Source of the DNA: an uncultured Anaerolineales bacterium | GTDB lineage: Bacteria; Chloroflexota; Anaerolineae; Anaerolineales; UBA6663 | Assembly: GCA_937952305.1 (NCBI GenBank) | Contig: CALFZO010000101.1 | Location: forward strand, 1 to 63,514 | DNA: 63,514 bases | Direction of reading: 5' to 3' | In this document: positions 28,034-37,191 of the stretch, one piece after another | How positions within the stretch are numbered: the stretch's first letter is position 1 | Layout of the letters: each line of letters begins with the position of its first letter | Notes under the pieces: generated by a model | Databases searched by the model: none | Told to the model about the DNA's origin: nothing | Seen by the model: the letters and a program-made list of their open reading frames with translations, nothing else | Position numbers and translations under genes: made by a program

Positions 28034-28077
28034 CACTGGCCGACGGACGGAGGCCGGCGGGCGTCCGCCGGCTGAAC

Positions 28078-28108
28078 AAAAAAAAGGACGGAGGCGCCTC
28101 CGTCCTTT
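28078..28108 (-). terminator. Rho-independent terminator of the opp operon
   Basis: A perfect 26-base palindrome (28083-28108, arms AAAGGACGGAGGC / GCCTCCGTCCTTT). On the minus strand it is followed by a run of eight T (28078-28085). It starts 18 bases after the oppF stop. In the plus direction it is followed by ATCTTTT and may also work weakly. Confidence 0.92.
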
Positions 28109-28125
28109 ATCTTTTGTCGCCGCGC

Positions 28126-29157
<1,032 letters not shown>

Positions 29158-29187
29158 CAGCTTGCCTCAAGATTCTGAATAGCGTGG

Positions 29188-30228
29188 TCAGTCGGCCAGC
29201 GGCGCAGTGTGCCCATCGGTGCTGTGGTACAGCCAGCAGCGCACCAGGTGCTCTTGGCCGGCTGACTTAAGCTCCGGGTTCTTCTCCGTGCAGATGGTCA
29301 GGTTGCGCTCCAGCCGGAACCGGCAGCGCGGCGCAAAGCGGCAGCCGGGCGGCAGATTGATTAGATTCGGCACCGACCCGGGGATGGTATCCAGCTTGTC
29401 CTTGATCACGCCCAGCACCGGGATCGAGCCGATCAGGCCCATGGTGTAGGGGTGGCGCGGATCGGCGAACAGCGTCCGGACGTCGGTCTGCTCGACGATC
29501 TGGCCGGCGTACATGACGGCCACGCGCTCGCACATCTCCGCCACCACCCCGAGGTCGTGGGTGATCAAGACGATGGAGGCTTCGAACTTGGAGCGCAGGT
29601 CGCGGATCAGGTCGAGGATCTGGGCCTGGATGGTGACGTCCAGGGCCGTGGTTGGCTCATCGGCGATGAGCAGTTCCGGCACGCAGGCCAGGGCCATGGC
29701 GATCATCACCCGCTGGGCCATGCCGCCGGACAGCTCGTGCGGGAAGGCCTGCGCCCGGCGCTCCGCGTCCGGGATGCCCACCATCTTGAGCAACTCGATG
29801 GCGCGCTGCCAGCCGGCCTCTTTGCCCAGCGACCGGTGGATGTCCAGCACCTCGGCGATCTGGTCGCCGACCCGGAAGACCGGGTTCAAGGCCGACTGCG
29901 GCTGCTGGAAGATCATGGCGATGCGGTTGCCGCGCATGTGCACCATCTCGGTCTCGGGCAGGTTGAGCAGATCCTGGCCGTCGAAGGTGATGGAGCCGTC
30001 GATCACCTTGCCCGGGATGCCGATCAGGCGCATGATCGAGAGCGAGGTGACGCTCTTGCCGCAGCCCGACTCGCCGACGATCCCCAGCACTTCGCCGCGC
30101 CGGACGGCGAAGTCCACGCCGTCCACGGCCTTAACCACGCCATCTTCAGTATAGAAGTACGTCTTGAGGTTCTTGACCTCCAGGATGTTCGGCGAAGCGC
30201 CGTTGCGCGTTGTCTTGTCTTCGGGCAT
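29188..30228 (-). CDS. oppD: Oligopeptide/dipeptide ABC transporter ATPase, OppD/DppD type
   Basis: This 346-residue partner of OppF has Walker A VGESGCGKS (51-59), Q-loop MIFQQPQSALNP, signature ELSGGMAQR, Walker B LLIADEPTTALD and switch LITHDLGVV. The C-terminal oligo_HPY region has the cysteine pattern GCRFAPRC...C, which in some DppD proteins binds an iron-sulfur cluster. It lies 30 bases upstream of oppF and 38 after oppC. Confidence 0.94.
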   Translation of the reverse strand: MPEDKTTRNGASPNILEVKNLKTYFYTEDGVVKAVDGVDFAVRRGEVLGIVGESGCGKSVTSLSIMRLIGIPGKVIDGSITFDGQDLLNLPETEMVHMRGNRIAMIFQQPQSALNPVFRVGDQIAEVLDIHRSLGKEAGWQRAIELLKMVGIPDAERRAQAFPHELSGGMAQRVMIAMALACVPELLIADEPTTALDVTIQAQILDLIRDLRSKFEASIVLITHDLGVVAEMCERVAVMYAGQIVEQTDVRTLFADPRHPYTMGLIGSIPVLGVIKDKLDTIPGSVPNLINLPPGCRFAPRCRFRLERNLTICTEKNPELKSAGQEHLVRCWLYHSTDGHTAPLAD

Positions 30229-30266
30229 TAGGTCCCTCGCAGGCGACAGGTTGGTGTCTGATTATC

Positions 30267-31274
30267 CTACAGCTTCAGGCGCGGGTCGAGTGCGTCACGC
30301 AGGCCGTCGCCCACGAAGTTGAAGGTGAGCGAGCACAAGAAGATCGGGATGCCCGAGACCAGCGGCAGCCACGGGTGCTGGAACATCTGGCTTTGCGCCG
30401 CGGAGAGCATGTTGCCCCAGGTGGGCGTGGGGTCCTGGATGCCCAGGCCCAGGAAGCTGAGGGCCGCCTCGTAGATGATGAAGCCCGAGAGGCCCAGGCT
30501 GGCGCTCACAATCATGGGCGCCAGGGCGTTCGGGATCATGTGGGTCAAGATGATGCGCGCGTCGTTGGCGCCCAGCGCCCGGGCCGCCTCGGTGAACGTC
30601 TGCTCCTTCACCGAGAGCACCACGCCGCGCATCAGGCGCGAATCGCCCATCCAGCCGAAGGCCACCAGGATCGCGATGACCAGCACCACCTGGGTGGCGT
30701 CGCGCGGCTGAATGATCAGCAGCCAGCCCACGAATTGTTTGAGAGCCTCCGGCACCGGGATCGCGTCCTGGTTCTGGATGACCAGCGACGAGATGATCAG
30801 CAGCAACGGCAATTGCGGGATGGTCAGCAGGAACTCCACGGTGCGCATGACCAGATTGTCCACGGCCCCGCCCAGGTAGCCGGAGATGGCGCCCACCAAA
30901 GCCCCGATGGTGACGGCGCAGATCTGGGCCGTCACCGCCACGGTCAGCGAGATGCGGGCGGCGTACAGCAGGCGCGAGAGGTAATCGCGTCCGATCTGGT
31001 CGGTGCCCAGCCAGTGGACGCGCACGCCGTCTTTGGCCAGGCTCCCCGGCGACAGGAAGTCATTGCCGACCGCGATCTCGGTGGGGCTGAAGGGCGCGAT
31101 GAGCGGGGCGATGACGGCCAGGAAAACGATGGAGGCCAGCACGACCAGCGAGAAGACGGCCAGGCGGTGGCGCAGAAAACGGCGCGTGACAACCTGAAAT
31201 TGGCTGATCTCTTCCGGCATTGCCTCGGCGGAGGCCAGGTCCAGGATCTGTGAGGCAGGAGTGGCAGTGGTCAT
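30267..31274 (-). CDS. oppC: Oligopeptide/dipeptide ABC transporter permease, OppC/DppC type
   Basis: This 335-residue inner permease has an N-terminal cytoplasmic stretch, then a first helix (AVFSLVVLASIVFLAVIAPLI) and the conserved HWLGTDQIGRDYLSRLLYAAR segment. The permease core contains the EAA-type loop EAARALGANDARIILTHMIP that docks on the ATPases. Six membrane helices are expected. It pairs with OppB, 24 bases upstream. Confidence 0.93.
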   Translation of the reverse strand: MTTATPASQILDLASAEAMPEEISQFQVVTRRFLRHRLAVFSLVVLASIVFLAVIAPLIAPFSPTEIAVGNDFLSPGSLAKDGVRVHWLGTDQIGRDYLSRLLYAARISLTVAVTAQICAVTIGALVGAISGYLGGAVDNLVMRTVEFLLTIPQLPLLLIISSLVIQNQDAIPVPEALKQFVGWLLIIQPRDATQVVLVIAILVAFGWMGDSRLMRGVVLSVKEQTFTEAARALGANDARIILTHMIPNALAPMIVSASLGLSGFIIYEAALSFLGLGIQDPTPTWGNMLSAAQSQMFQHPWLPLVSGIPIFLCSLTFNFVGDGLRDALDPRLKL

Positions 31275-31298
31275 GGCGTGTACCTCGGGTGCGTGGGC

Positions 31299-32495
31299 CT
31301 AGCTCAGCCGGATCCGCGGGTCCACCACGGTATACAGGACATCCGATAACAATGTGGCGCACACGGTCAGGAAAGCCGTGATCAACAACAAAGACATGGC
31401 CACTGGGTAGTCCGTGCGCCCCAAGGCGTCAAAGTACAGGCGCCCCATGCCCGGCCAGTTGAAGACCGTCTCGGTGATGATGGCGCCGCTGAAGGCGCCC
31501 GGGATGGAGAAGACGACGATGGTGATAAACGGGATCAGGGCGTTGCGCAGCGCGTGTTTGGCGATGACCACGCGCTCCAGCAGGCCCTTAGCCCGGGCGG
31601 TGCGCACGTAGTCCTGGCGCAGGACTTCCAGCATGGACGTGCGCACGAACCGGCTCCAGCCGGCCACGTTGAACAACACCAGCACCGAGACCGGCATGAT
31701 CAGGTGCAGGAGGGCATCCGGGAACGAGCCCGCCTGCACGGTGCCGATGACGGGAATGGTGTAGTCCTTGACGGCCAAAGCGTTCCCGGACGGCAGGTAG
31801 ATCCAGCCCAACTGCTTGAACGTGATACTGAGGACCAGGATCATCAGCAGGCCGAAGAAGAAAGTCGGCATGGACGAGCCGAAGAAGGCCAGCGAGGTGA
31901 CGGTGTAGTCAAAGGCCGAGTACTGGCGCACGGCCGAGATCACGCCCAGCGGCACGCCGATCAGGATGGCGATGAACGTCGAGAGCAGCATCAACTGCAG
32001 GGTGCGCGGCAGGCGCGAGAGCACCAGGACGCTCACCGGCCGGTCGCGCGTGATTTGCCAGGAGACGCCGAAGTCGCCGAACAGCACGCCGTGGCTGGAG
32101 CGCGGCCGGCCGACCAGGTCTGCCAGAGTAACATCCTCACCCGGCCGGCAGCCGGTGACCTGGGTCTCCGTCCGGCCGTCGGCGTAAGTCACGCGGACTT
32201 CCTCGACCTGGCGGCAACCCACCACGAAGTCGGCAAAGTACTCTTGCCCGCCGATGACGAGCGGGCCGCGCGGCTGGCCGATCAGCCAGCGCGTAAAACG
32301 ATAGGGCACGAATAAGTCCAGCTCAAAATAAGCCTGGATGCGGGCGATATCTTCTTTGTTTAAGCGGGCCTGCACCGACGTCAGGAAACTCAACGGGCCG
32401 CCCGGCGCGAGGCTCAGCAGCGCGTAAGAAGCGGCTGAGGAAAAAAACAGCACGATCGCCATTTGAAAGACACGGCGAATGAGGTAATTGACCAT
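31299..32495 (-). CDS. oppB: Oligopeptide/dipeptide ABC transporter permease, OppB/DppB type
   Basis: This 398-residue permease has a first helix at about 9-30, then an extracytoplasmic loop enlarged to about 130 residues (EYFADFVVGCRQVEEVRV with two Cys). The core follows, with ILIGVPLGVISAVRQYSAFD, and the EAA loop YVRTARAKGLLERVVIAKHA near the end. Usual OppB proteins are about 305-335 residues, so the loop accounts for the excess. The start has GAGG upstream. The 213 bases between oppA and this gene hold a strong hairpin. Confidence 0.92.
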   Translation of the reverse strand: MVNYLIRRVFQMAIVLFFSSAASYALLSLAPGGPLSFLTSVQARLNKEDIARIQAYFELDLFVPYRFTRWLIGQPRGPLVIGGQEYFADFVVGCRQVEEVRVTYADGRTETQVTGCRPGEDVTLADLVGRPRSSHGVLFGDFGVSWQITRDRPVSVLVLSRLPRTLQLMLLSTFIAILIGVPLGVISAVRQYSAFDYTVTSLAFFGSSMPTFFFGLLMILVLSITFKQLGWIYLPSGNALAVKDYTIPVIGTVQAGSFPDALLHLIMPVSVLVLFNVAGWSRFVRTSMLEVLRQDYVRTARAKGLLERVVIAKHALRNALIPFITIVVFSIPGAFSGAIITETVFNWPGMGRLYFDALGRTDYPVAMSLLLITAFLTVCATLLSDVLYTVVDPRIRLS

Positions 32496-32528
32496 GGGAA
32501 CCTCGCGACTACCCGCTTAGTTAGACCA

Positions 32529-32573
32529 CCAGCGCAGGCACAGGTCCAAGGGATTGGGCTGCGCCTGCGCTGG
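32529..32573 (-). other. Stem-loop between oppA and oppB
   Basis: CCAGCGCAGGC and GCCTGCGCTGG form a perfect eleven-base stem with a 23-base loop, without a T-tract. It stands after the binding-protein gene and before the permeases. In that position such hairpins often protect the upstream message so that the binding protein is made in excess. A second, weaker hairpin (AGGCGG/CCGCCT) lies at about 32590-32615. Confidence 0.55.
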
Positions 32574-32708
32574 CACTGACTCCGCCACAGGCGGCCAGGT
32601 GAAAATGACCGCCTGGACAAGAAGGGCTGAACGCTCGCCGGGCCGGCCAGTCAGGAAGAGCCCTGGCCGACATCCGGCTGAGCGCCCAGCCATATGTTCA
32701 ACCCCGGA

Positions 32709-34670
32709 TTACGGGATGAACAGGTTGAAGTCGATGTGTTCCCAGGTCGGGCTGGCCTGGAGGTAGGCCTTGATCGGGCTGCCCGCCTTCTCGGCGTCCA
32801 GGACGCTCTGCAGTTCGGCGCCGGCGCCCAGGGTCGACTTGTCCAGCGTATCGACATCACCGGTGAGCAGCTGGGCCACGGCCTGCTGCGTGTCCTGAAC
32901 GAACAGGATGGTGATGTTCTTGATCTTGGGCTCGCCCTTGTAGTAGTTCGGGTTCGCCACGAACTCCATCTTCACGCCCTTCTCCCAGTTGGCCAGGATG
33001 TACGGGCCGGTGCCCAGGGGCGTCTCGGCGATCTCCTGCAGGCCGGACCACTCAGCGGCCGGCACATCGGCCAGCTTGCGGCCGTCGGAGAGCACCTGGT
33101 GCGAGGGGTAGTAGCCGAAGCCCAGCGGCAGGATGCTCAGCGGGGCGGCGAAACCGGGCTTGTAGGTGACCACGTACTCAGTGTCGCCAGTGAAGTCCAC
33201 GCTCTGGATGGACTGGCAGCTGGACAGGTCCACCACGCCGGTCGCCGGGTCGCAGTCGATCTTGTAGCCGAGCTCAAAGTCGGCCTTCTTGACTTTCTCG
33301 CCGTCGGACCAGGTCAGCGCCGGGTCGTACTTGTAGGTGACGACGAGCTGCTTCATCGTGACCGTGCCGCCGCTGAACTCGACGTCTTCGCCGGCGGCGT
33401 TCTTGACCGTCAGGCCGGCCTTCAGGGTCAGCAGGTTGCCTTCGGCGTCGGTGGGCGTGCCGTTGTTGTCGACGACCGGATCGCCTTCCTTGACCTCGAC
33501 TTCATTGATGACCATCAAGCCGTTCTCGAGCGTCGAGAGCTGAGCCTGGCTGGCCTGGAAGTCGTAGTCCACCTGGGTGGTGGCGGCGCCGAAGACCAGG
33601 TAGGCCGGGTAGCGCTGGGAGGCCGAGGACTCGATGATGGTGAACATCGAGGCCGGCTCCTGCGATTGAGCCATGACCAGGGTGTCGCCGCCGTCGCTCA
33701 GTTCCCACTCATCGGCGTTCCAGGTGAAGTACTCGGTGGGGCTGGGTTTGAAGTTCAGCAGCCGCGTGGTGGCGGCGTCGGCTTCCACGCGCTGGAAGAC
33801 CGGCAGGCTCACCATGTCTTTGGCGAACTCGATCTGGAAGATCTTGTACTGCTCGATGCGCTCATCGCGCACCAGGGTGTTGTTGGCGGCGTTGATGGCG
33901 TCGCTGGCGGTCTGGTTGCACCAGCCCATGTAGTTCTGGCCGGCCCAGCCGTTCTCGGGCAGCGGGATCTGGTTGCAGGCGTACAGGGTCTGGCCCTTGG
34001 GATCGGTCTCGCCCACCCAGGCGTAAGCGCCCAGCTCGAAGTCGCGGTGGCGCAAGCCACTGGTGGAGCCGAACCACCAGGCGGCCGGGGCATGCAGGCG
34101 GAAGATGCGGATGCCGCAGCCAGCCATCTGCTGCTCGAACACGGCGGCCCAGGTCTGGCGGAACGCGGCGGTGGTGGTGGTGAAGCGCAGGGTCAACTCA
34201 CCGCCATCCTTCTCGCGGAAGCCGGTGTTCTCATTCAGGACCCAGCCCGCCTCTTCCAACAGGGCCGCGCCCTGCTCAGGGTCAAACGGGTACTTCTGGA
34301 CTTCGGGGCCAGTGTAAGAAGCCCAGCTGATGGACGGGATATTGGTGTCCATCAGCAGGCCCTGCTGCTCTTCCGCAGTCAGGAAGGGGTACACCGACGC
34401 AATCAGCTCGGGGCGGTTGGCGCAGTAGGCGATGGCCTGGCGGACCTTCAGATCGCCCAGAATCGGGTGCGGGGTGGTGTAGGACTTCTTCTCAACTTCC
34501 ACGACCTGGGTCTCTTTGACGACCTGGGTCTGGACGACTTCGACGACTTCGGTCTCTTTGATGACCTGCGTCTGCACAATGGTCTGGGGGGTCGCCGGGG
34601 CGCAAGCCGCCAGGACCAGGCTGAACAGGGTGATCCCCGCCAGCACAGACCAAATCTTGCTCTTATGCAT
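32709..34670 (-). CDS. oppA: Peptide-binding lipoprotein (OppA/DppA, SBP_bac_5) with apparently circularly permuted domains
   Basis: The protein has 653 residues. A lipoprotein signal ends at Cys23 (LVLAAC). Residues 30-60 are a Val/Glu/Thr repeat (VVQTQVVKETQVVEV). From residue 64 comes the part that normally forms the C-terminal half of these proteins: ILGDLKVRQAIAYCANRPEL, then YPFDPEQGAALLEEAGW, QMAGCGIRIF and a final lobe to about 321. Only then comes the usual N-terminal half, TLVMAQSQEPASMF (330-343), followed by LTWSDGEKVKKADFEL, GTGPYILANWEKGVKMEFVA and NPNYY. The chain ends EHIDFNLFIP. The usual order is seen in the neighbour at 35126-37105. The ribosome site GAGGAGG lies six to ten bases before ATG. 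Confidence 0.9.
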   Translation of the reverse strand: MHKSKIWSVLAGITLFSLVLAACAPATPQTIVQTQVIKETEVVEVVQTQVVKETQVVEVEKKSYTTPHPILGDLKVRQAIAYCANRPELIASVYPFLTAEEQQGLLMDTNIPSISWASYTGPEVQKYPFDPEQGAALLEEAGWVLNENTGFREKDGGELTLRFTTTTAAFRQTWAAVFEQQMAGCGIRIFRLHAPAAWWFGSTSGLRHRDFELGAYAWVGETDPKGQTLYACNQIPLPENGWAGQNYMGWCNQTASDAINAANNTLVRDERIEQYKIFQIEFAKDMVSLPVFQRVEADAATTRLLNFKPSPTEYFTWNADEWELSDGGDTLVMAQSQEPASMFTIIESSASQRYPAYLVFGAATTQVDYDFQASQAQLSTLENGLMVINEVEVKEGDPVVDNNGTPTDAEGNLLTLKAGLTVKNAAGEDVEFSGGTVTMKQLVVTYKYDPALTWSDGEKVKKADFELGYKIDCDPATGVVDLSSCQSIQSVDFTGDTEYVVTYKPGFAAPLSILPLGFGYYPSHQVLSDGRKLADVPAAEWSGLQEIAETPLGTGPYILANWEKGVKMEFVANPNYYKGEPKIKNITILFVQDTQQAVAQLLTGDVDTLDKSTLGAGAELQSVLDAEKAGSPIKAYLQASPTWEHIDFNLFIP

Positions 34671-34891
34671 TGTCTCTCCTCCTCAAGGATTGAACCGTCG
34701 TACTTTCGTTCAACTGGGTCGTGGTCAGCCAGCGTTTGCTACGCGATTAACCACCTCCTCTCCTACGCGTTGACCGCCGGGGTCGGCGGCGGGCAACACT
34801 AAAGCTGACCTGGGGCGTCACCGCAAGTCAGCGTATACGTCGTAAGACAGTCGGTCCCAAATTGTGGACAGCATTAACGTGAATTGGGCGA
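34671..34891 (-). promoter_or_regulatory. Long structured 5' leader of the opp operon
   Basis: About 215 bases lie between the predicted transcript start and the oppA ATG. Visible structures are CCGCCG/CGGCGG with a four-base loop (34774-34789), TTGAAC/GTTCAA with a twelve-base loop (34692-34715), and GCTGAC/GTCAGC around 34802-34832. A near-consensus ribosome site, GAGAGGAGGTGGTTA (34747-34762), is not followed by a start codon at normal spacing. No known riboswitch was recognised. Confidence 0.5.
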
Positions 34892-34921
34892 ACTATAACA
34901 CGCGCTTCAAACAGGCGTCAA
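34892..34921 (-). promoter_or_regulatory. Sigma-70 promoter of the opp operon
   Basis: TTGACG and TATAGT on the minus strand are 18 bases apart, in an AT-richer island. The boxes are close to consensus. The expected start is near 34885. Confidence 0.72.
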
Positions 34922-35125
34922 GGTTAGCGGCCCTGGCACCGAACGAGGCTGGCTCGGCCGCCCGGCTAACCGGCCGGCCCGCGCTCGTTTCATAACCCGC
35001 GCCGGAGGTCAGCGCCTGGCGGGGCGCCGTCACCGGGCTGGCTGAGCCGCGCCGCTGGCGGGACAGCGCGGCCTATTCATTCTGTCTTACTCGCCTCTAC
35101 TCGTAAAGGTTCGAAAAGGTTCAAT
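34922..35125. other. Non-coding spacer between opp promoter and the second binding-protein gene
   Basis: No gene or RNA was recognised. Near its right end, at 35105-35124, two ten-base direct repeats AAAGGTTCGA/AAAGGTTCAA stand next to the stop codon of the following gene. They are flanked by CGTAAA/TTTACG, which could pair across them. No T-tract terminator is seen. Confidence 0.5.
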
Positions 35126-37105
35126 TTACGGGACGGTGATCTGTTCTAGGTTCCAGAGATCAGAACGGGCGGTCGGATCGGGCTGGTAGCCGCTGAGCCC
35201 CGGCCGGGTCACGCCGATGACGGCCCGGAAGAAGAGCGGCAGCATCGGCAGATCTCGGGAGAGCACGGCCTGGGCCTCGGCGTGCGCGGCCCGGCGCACT
35301 GCCTCGTCGAAGCTGGTCAGCGCGCGCTCACAGGCCGCGTCATAGGCCGGGTTGCGGTAGCCGGTGTTGTTGGCGCCGCCTGGATGCAAGTCGTCGGGGA
35401 TGGCGCTGGTCAGGTACAGCTCACAGGGCGGCTCCCGGCCGGCTTGCCACGGGAAAGCCGCCAGGTCAAAACGGCGCCCGAACAGCGGGCCGCCCGGCCA
35501 GGGCGCATACAGCCCCTGCCCCAGGTCGTCGACGGCGGCCCAGCGCACACGCACTTCCACGCCGCATCCGCGCAGCTGCTCTGTGAGCAATTCGGCCAGG
35601 CGCTGGCGGAAGGCGCTGGCCTCCGGACCGGTGACCAGTTCCAGCGCCAGGCGCTGGCCGCCCTGTTCGCGCACGCCGTCGCCGTCCCCATCCGTCCAGC
35701 CAGCTTCGGCCAGCAGACGCCGGCCGCGGTCGCGGTCGAACGCGTACTCGGTCACCTGGTCGGCCGCGAAGAGCGGATGCGCACGCGGCACGTAGGCGGC
35801 GGGCACTTCGCCCGTTCCGCCCAACAGCGCCTCCTGCAGGGCCGCCCGATCCAGGCAGTAGGCCACGGCCTGCCGCACGCGCAGGTCCTGCAGCGTGTTA
35901 TCGCCGGCCGCGCGCCGGTAGCCGGCCGCCGGCAGCAGGCCGAAATCCAGGTGCTCAAAAGCGGTGCCGGCCACGAACTGCGGCGCCAGGAGGCCGGCCG
36001 CCTGCTGGGCGCGCAACTGCGGCACCCAGGCGGCGAAATCAACCGACTGCGGCGCCAGGTCGCAGCCGCCGGCCTCCAGCTCCGCCAGGATCTGGTCCGG
36101 CGTCAGGCCGAAACGGAAGATCACGCGGTCTACCCGCGGCAGACCCTCGTCGGCGCGAAAGTAGTTGGGGTTGCGGACGAGCGTCAGCGTCTCGCCCTTC
36201 TTCCATTCGGACAGCCCGAACGGCCCCCACCCCAGCGGCCGCTCGTTGGCGTCCGGGTTGTCCTTCAGCTCGCTCGGGCTGACGCCCTCGAACAGGTGGC
36301 GCGGCAGCGGCGACCAGAAACGCCGGGCCGCGTCGCGGTCGCGCCAGCCGGGCAAACCCGTCCAGCGCACCGTGAACTGGTCCACGACTTCGTAGGATTG
36401 GGTGCGGTCGGTGACGAACTTGCTGGCCTCGGTGGCGTAGAAAGCGGCGGCTTCGAAGGAGAAGCGCGAGTCTTCGGCCGTGAGCTGCTGGCTGTCTGAC
36501 CACAACACGCCGGGCTTAACGTGGAACTCGGCGCTCACCTGCACGGTGCGGGCCGGGCTGTCGGCGCTGGCCGTGATGACGCTGCCGTCCACCTGGGCCA
36601 GCGGCACGCCCTCGGCCACCTGCACCACCCGGCCGGTGCCGGCCTCCACCACGCGCTCGCCCGGCTGCACCACCACCTCGGTCAGGCGCAGGCCGCCGTT
36701 CGCCACCGTCGGCAGGTCTTCCAGGATCACGGGCCGCAGCTCATAGTTGACGACGTCGAGCGGGCCGTCGTAGAGCGCGTCCAGGATGCCGGCGCGCGCG
36801 GCCACGTCGTCGCCGTACAAGTACAGCGAGAGCGGCTCATCGGTCTGACAGATGACCAGGTCGATCGGGACCGGCGTGGGCGTCGGCGGCGCCGTGGGCA
36901 GGACGGTGGCCGGCAGCGTCGGGAAGCCGGCCGCGGTCGCGTCTGGGGCCACGGAGCTGTCCGCCGCGCGCGTGGGCACCAGCGTGGGCAGCGGCGCCGG
37001 CGACCCGCACGCGGACAGCAGACACAGCCCGACGACCAGCGCCCAGCCGCGCCGTAGGGCGCCGCCGGACTTCAATTGGAGAAACGAAAGCAGGGAGGTT
37101 GGCAT
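35126..37105 (-). CDS. Second peptide-binding lipoprotein (SBP_bac_5 family), conventional domain order
   Basis: The protein has 659 residues. The lipoprotein signal ends at Cys33 (CLLSAC), followed by a Pro/Thr/Ala linker with PTPTPVPID. The N-terminal lobe contains LVICQTDEPLSLYLYGDD, LWSDSQQLTAEDSRFSFE and WGPFGLSEWKKGETLTLVRN-PNYF, then FEHLDFGLLP near residue 385. After that come LQDLRVRQAVAYCLDRAAL, the AFDRDRGRRLLAEAGW repeat and the C-terminal lobe. The ATG at 37105 gives a proper signal. Upstream codons are out of character. It follows a degenerate ABC ATPase and an ECF sigma gene, with no permease in the cluster, so it may share the opp permeases or act as a sensor. Confidence 0.9.
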   Translation of the reverse strand: MPTSLLSFLQLKSGGALRRGWALVVGLCLLSACGSPAPLPTLVPTRAADSSVAPDATAAGFPTLPATVLPTAPPTPTPVPIDLVICQTDEPLSLYLYGDDVAARAGILDALYDGPLDVVNYELRPVILEDLPTVANGGLRLTEVVVQPGERVVEAGTGRVVQVAEGVPLAQVDGSVITASADSPARTVQVSAEFHVKPGVLWSDSQQLTAEDSRFSFEAAAFYATEASKFVTDRTQSYEVVDQFTVRWTGLPGWRDRDAARRFWSPLPRHLFEGVSPSELKDNPDANERPLGWGPFGLSEWKKGETLTLVRNPNYFRADEGLPRVDRVIFRFGLTPDQILAELEAGGCDLAPQSVDFAAWVPQLRAQQAAGLLAPQFVAGTAFEHLDFGLLPAAGYRRAAGDNTLQDLRVRQAVAYCLDRAALQEALLGGTGEVPAAYVPRAHPLFAADQVTEYAFDRDRGRRLLAEAGWTDGDGDGVREQGGQRLALELVTGPEASAFRQRLAELLTEQLRGCGVEVRVRWAAVDDLGQGLYAPWPGGPLFGRRFDLAAFPWQAGREPPCELYLTSAIPDDLHPGGANNTGYRNPAYDAACERALTSFDEAVRRAAHAEAQAVLSRDLPMLPLFFRAVIGVTRPGLSGYQPDPTARSDLWNLEQITVP

Positions 37106-37191
37106 GCGTGTGGGCCGACAGCACCGCCGGATTGGGTGCGCGGCAAGTATCCCCGGATTGGCGCTGCGCGCAAGGGCCGCGCCCCGGGCGT

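Noticed and set aside
26393..28075. Whole plus-strand frames opposite the response regulator
   Set aside because: Only the short RecC-like block at 26886-27062 resembles a protein family. The rest mirrors the receiver and roadblock domains.
34922..35125. Small RNA or gene in the spacer beside the opp promoter
   Set aside because: There is no open frame with a ribosome site and no stem with T-tract. The short direct repeats at 35105-35124 alone are not enough.
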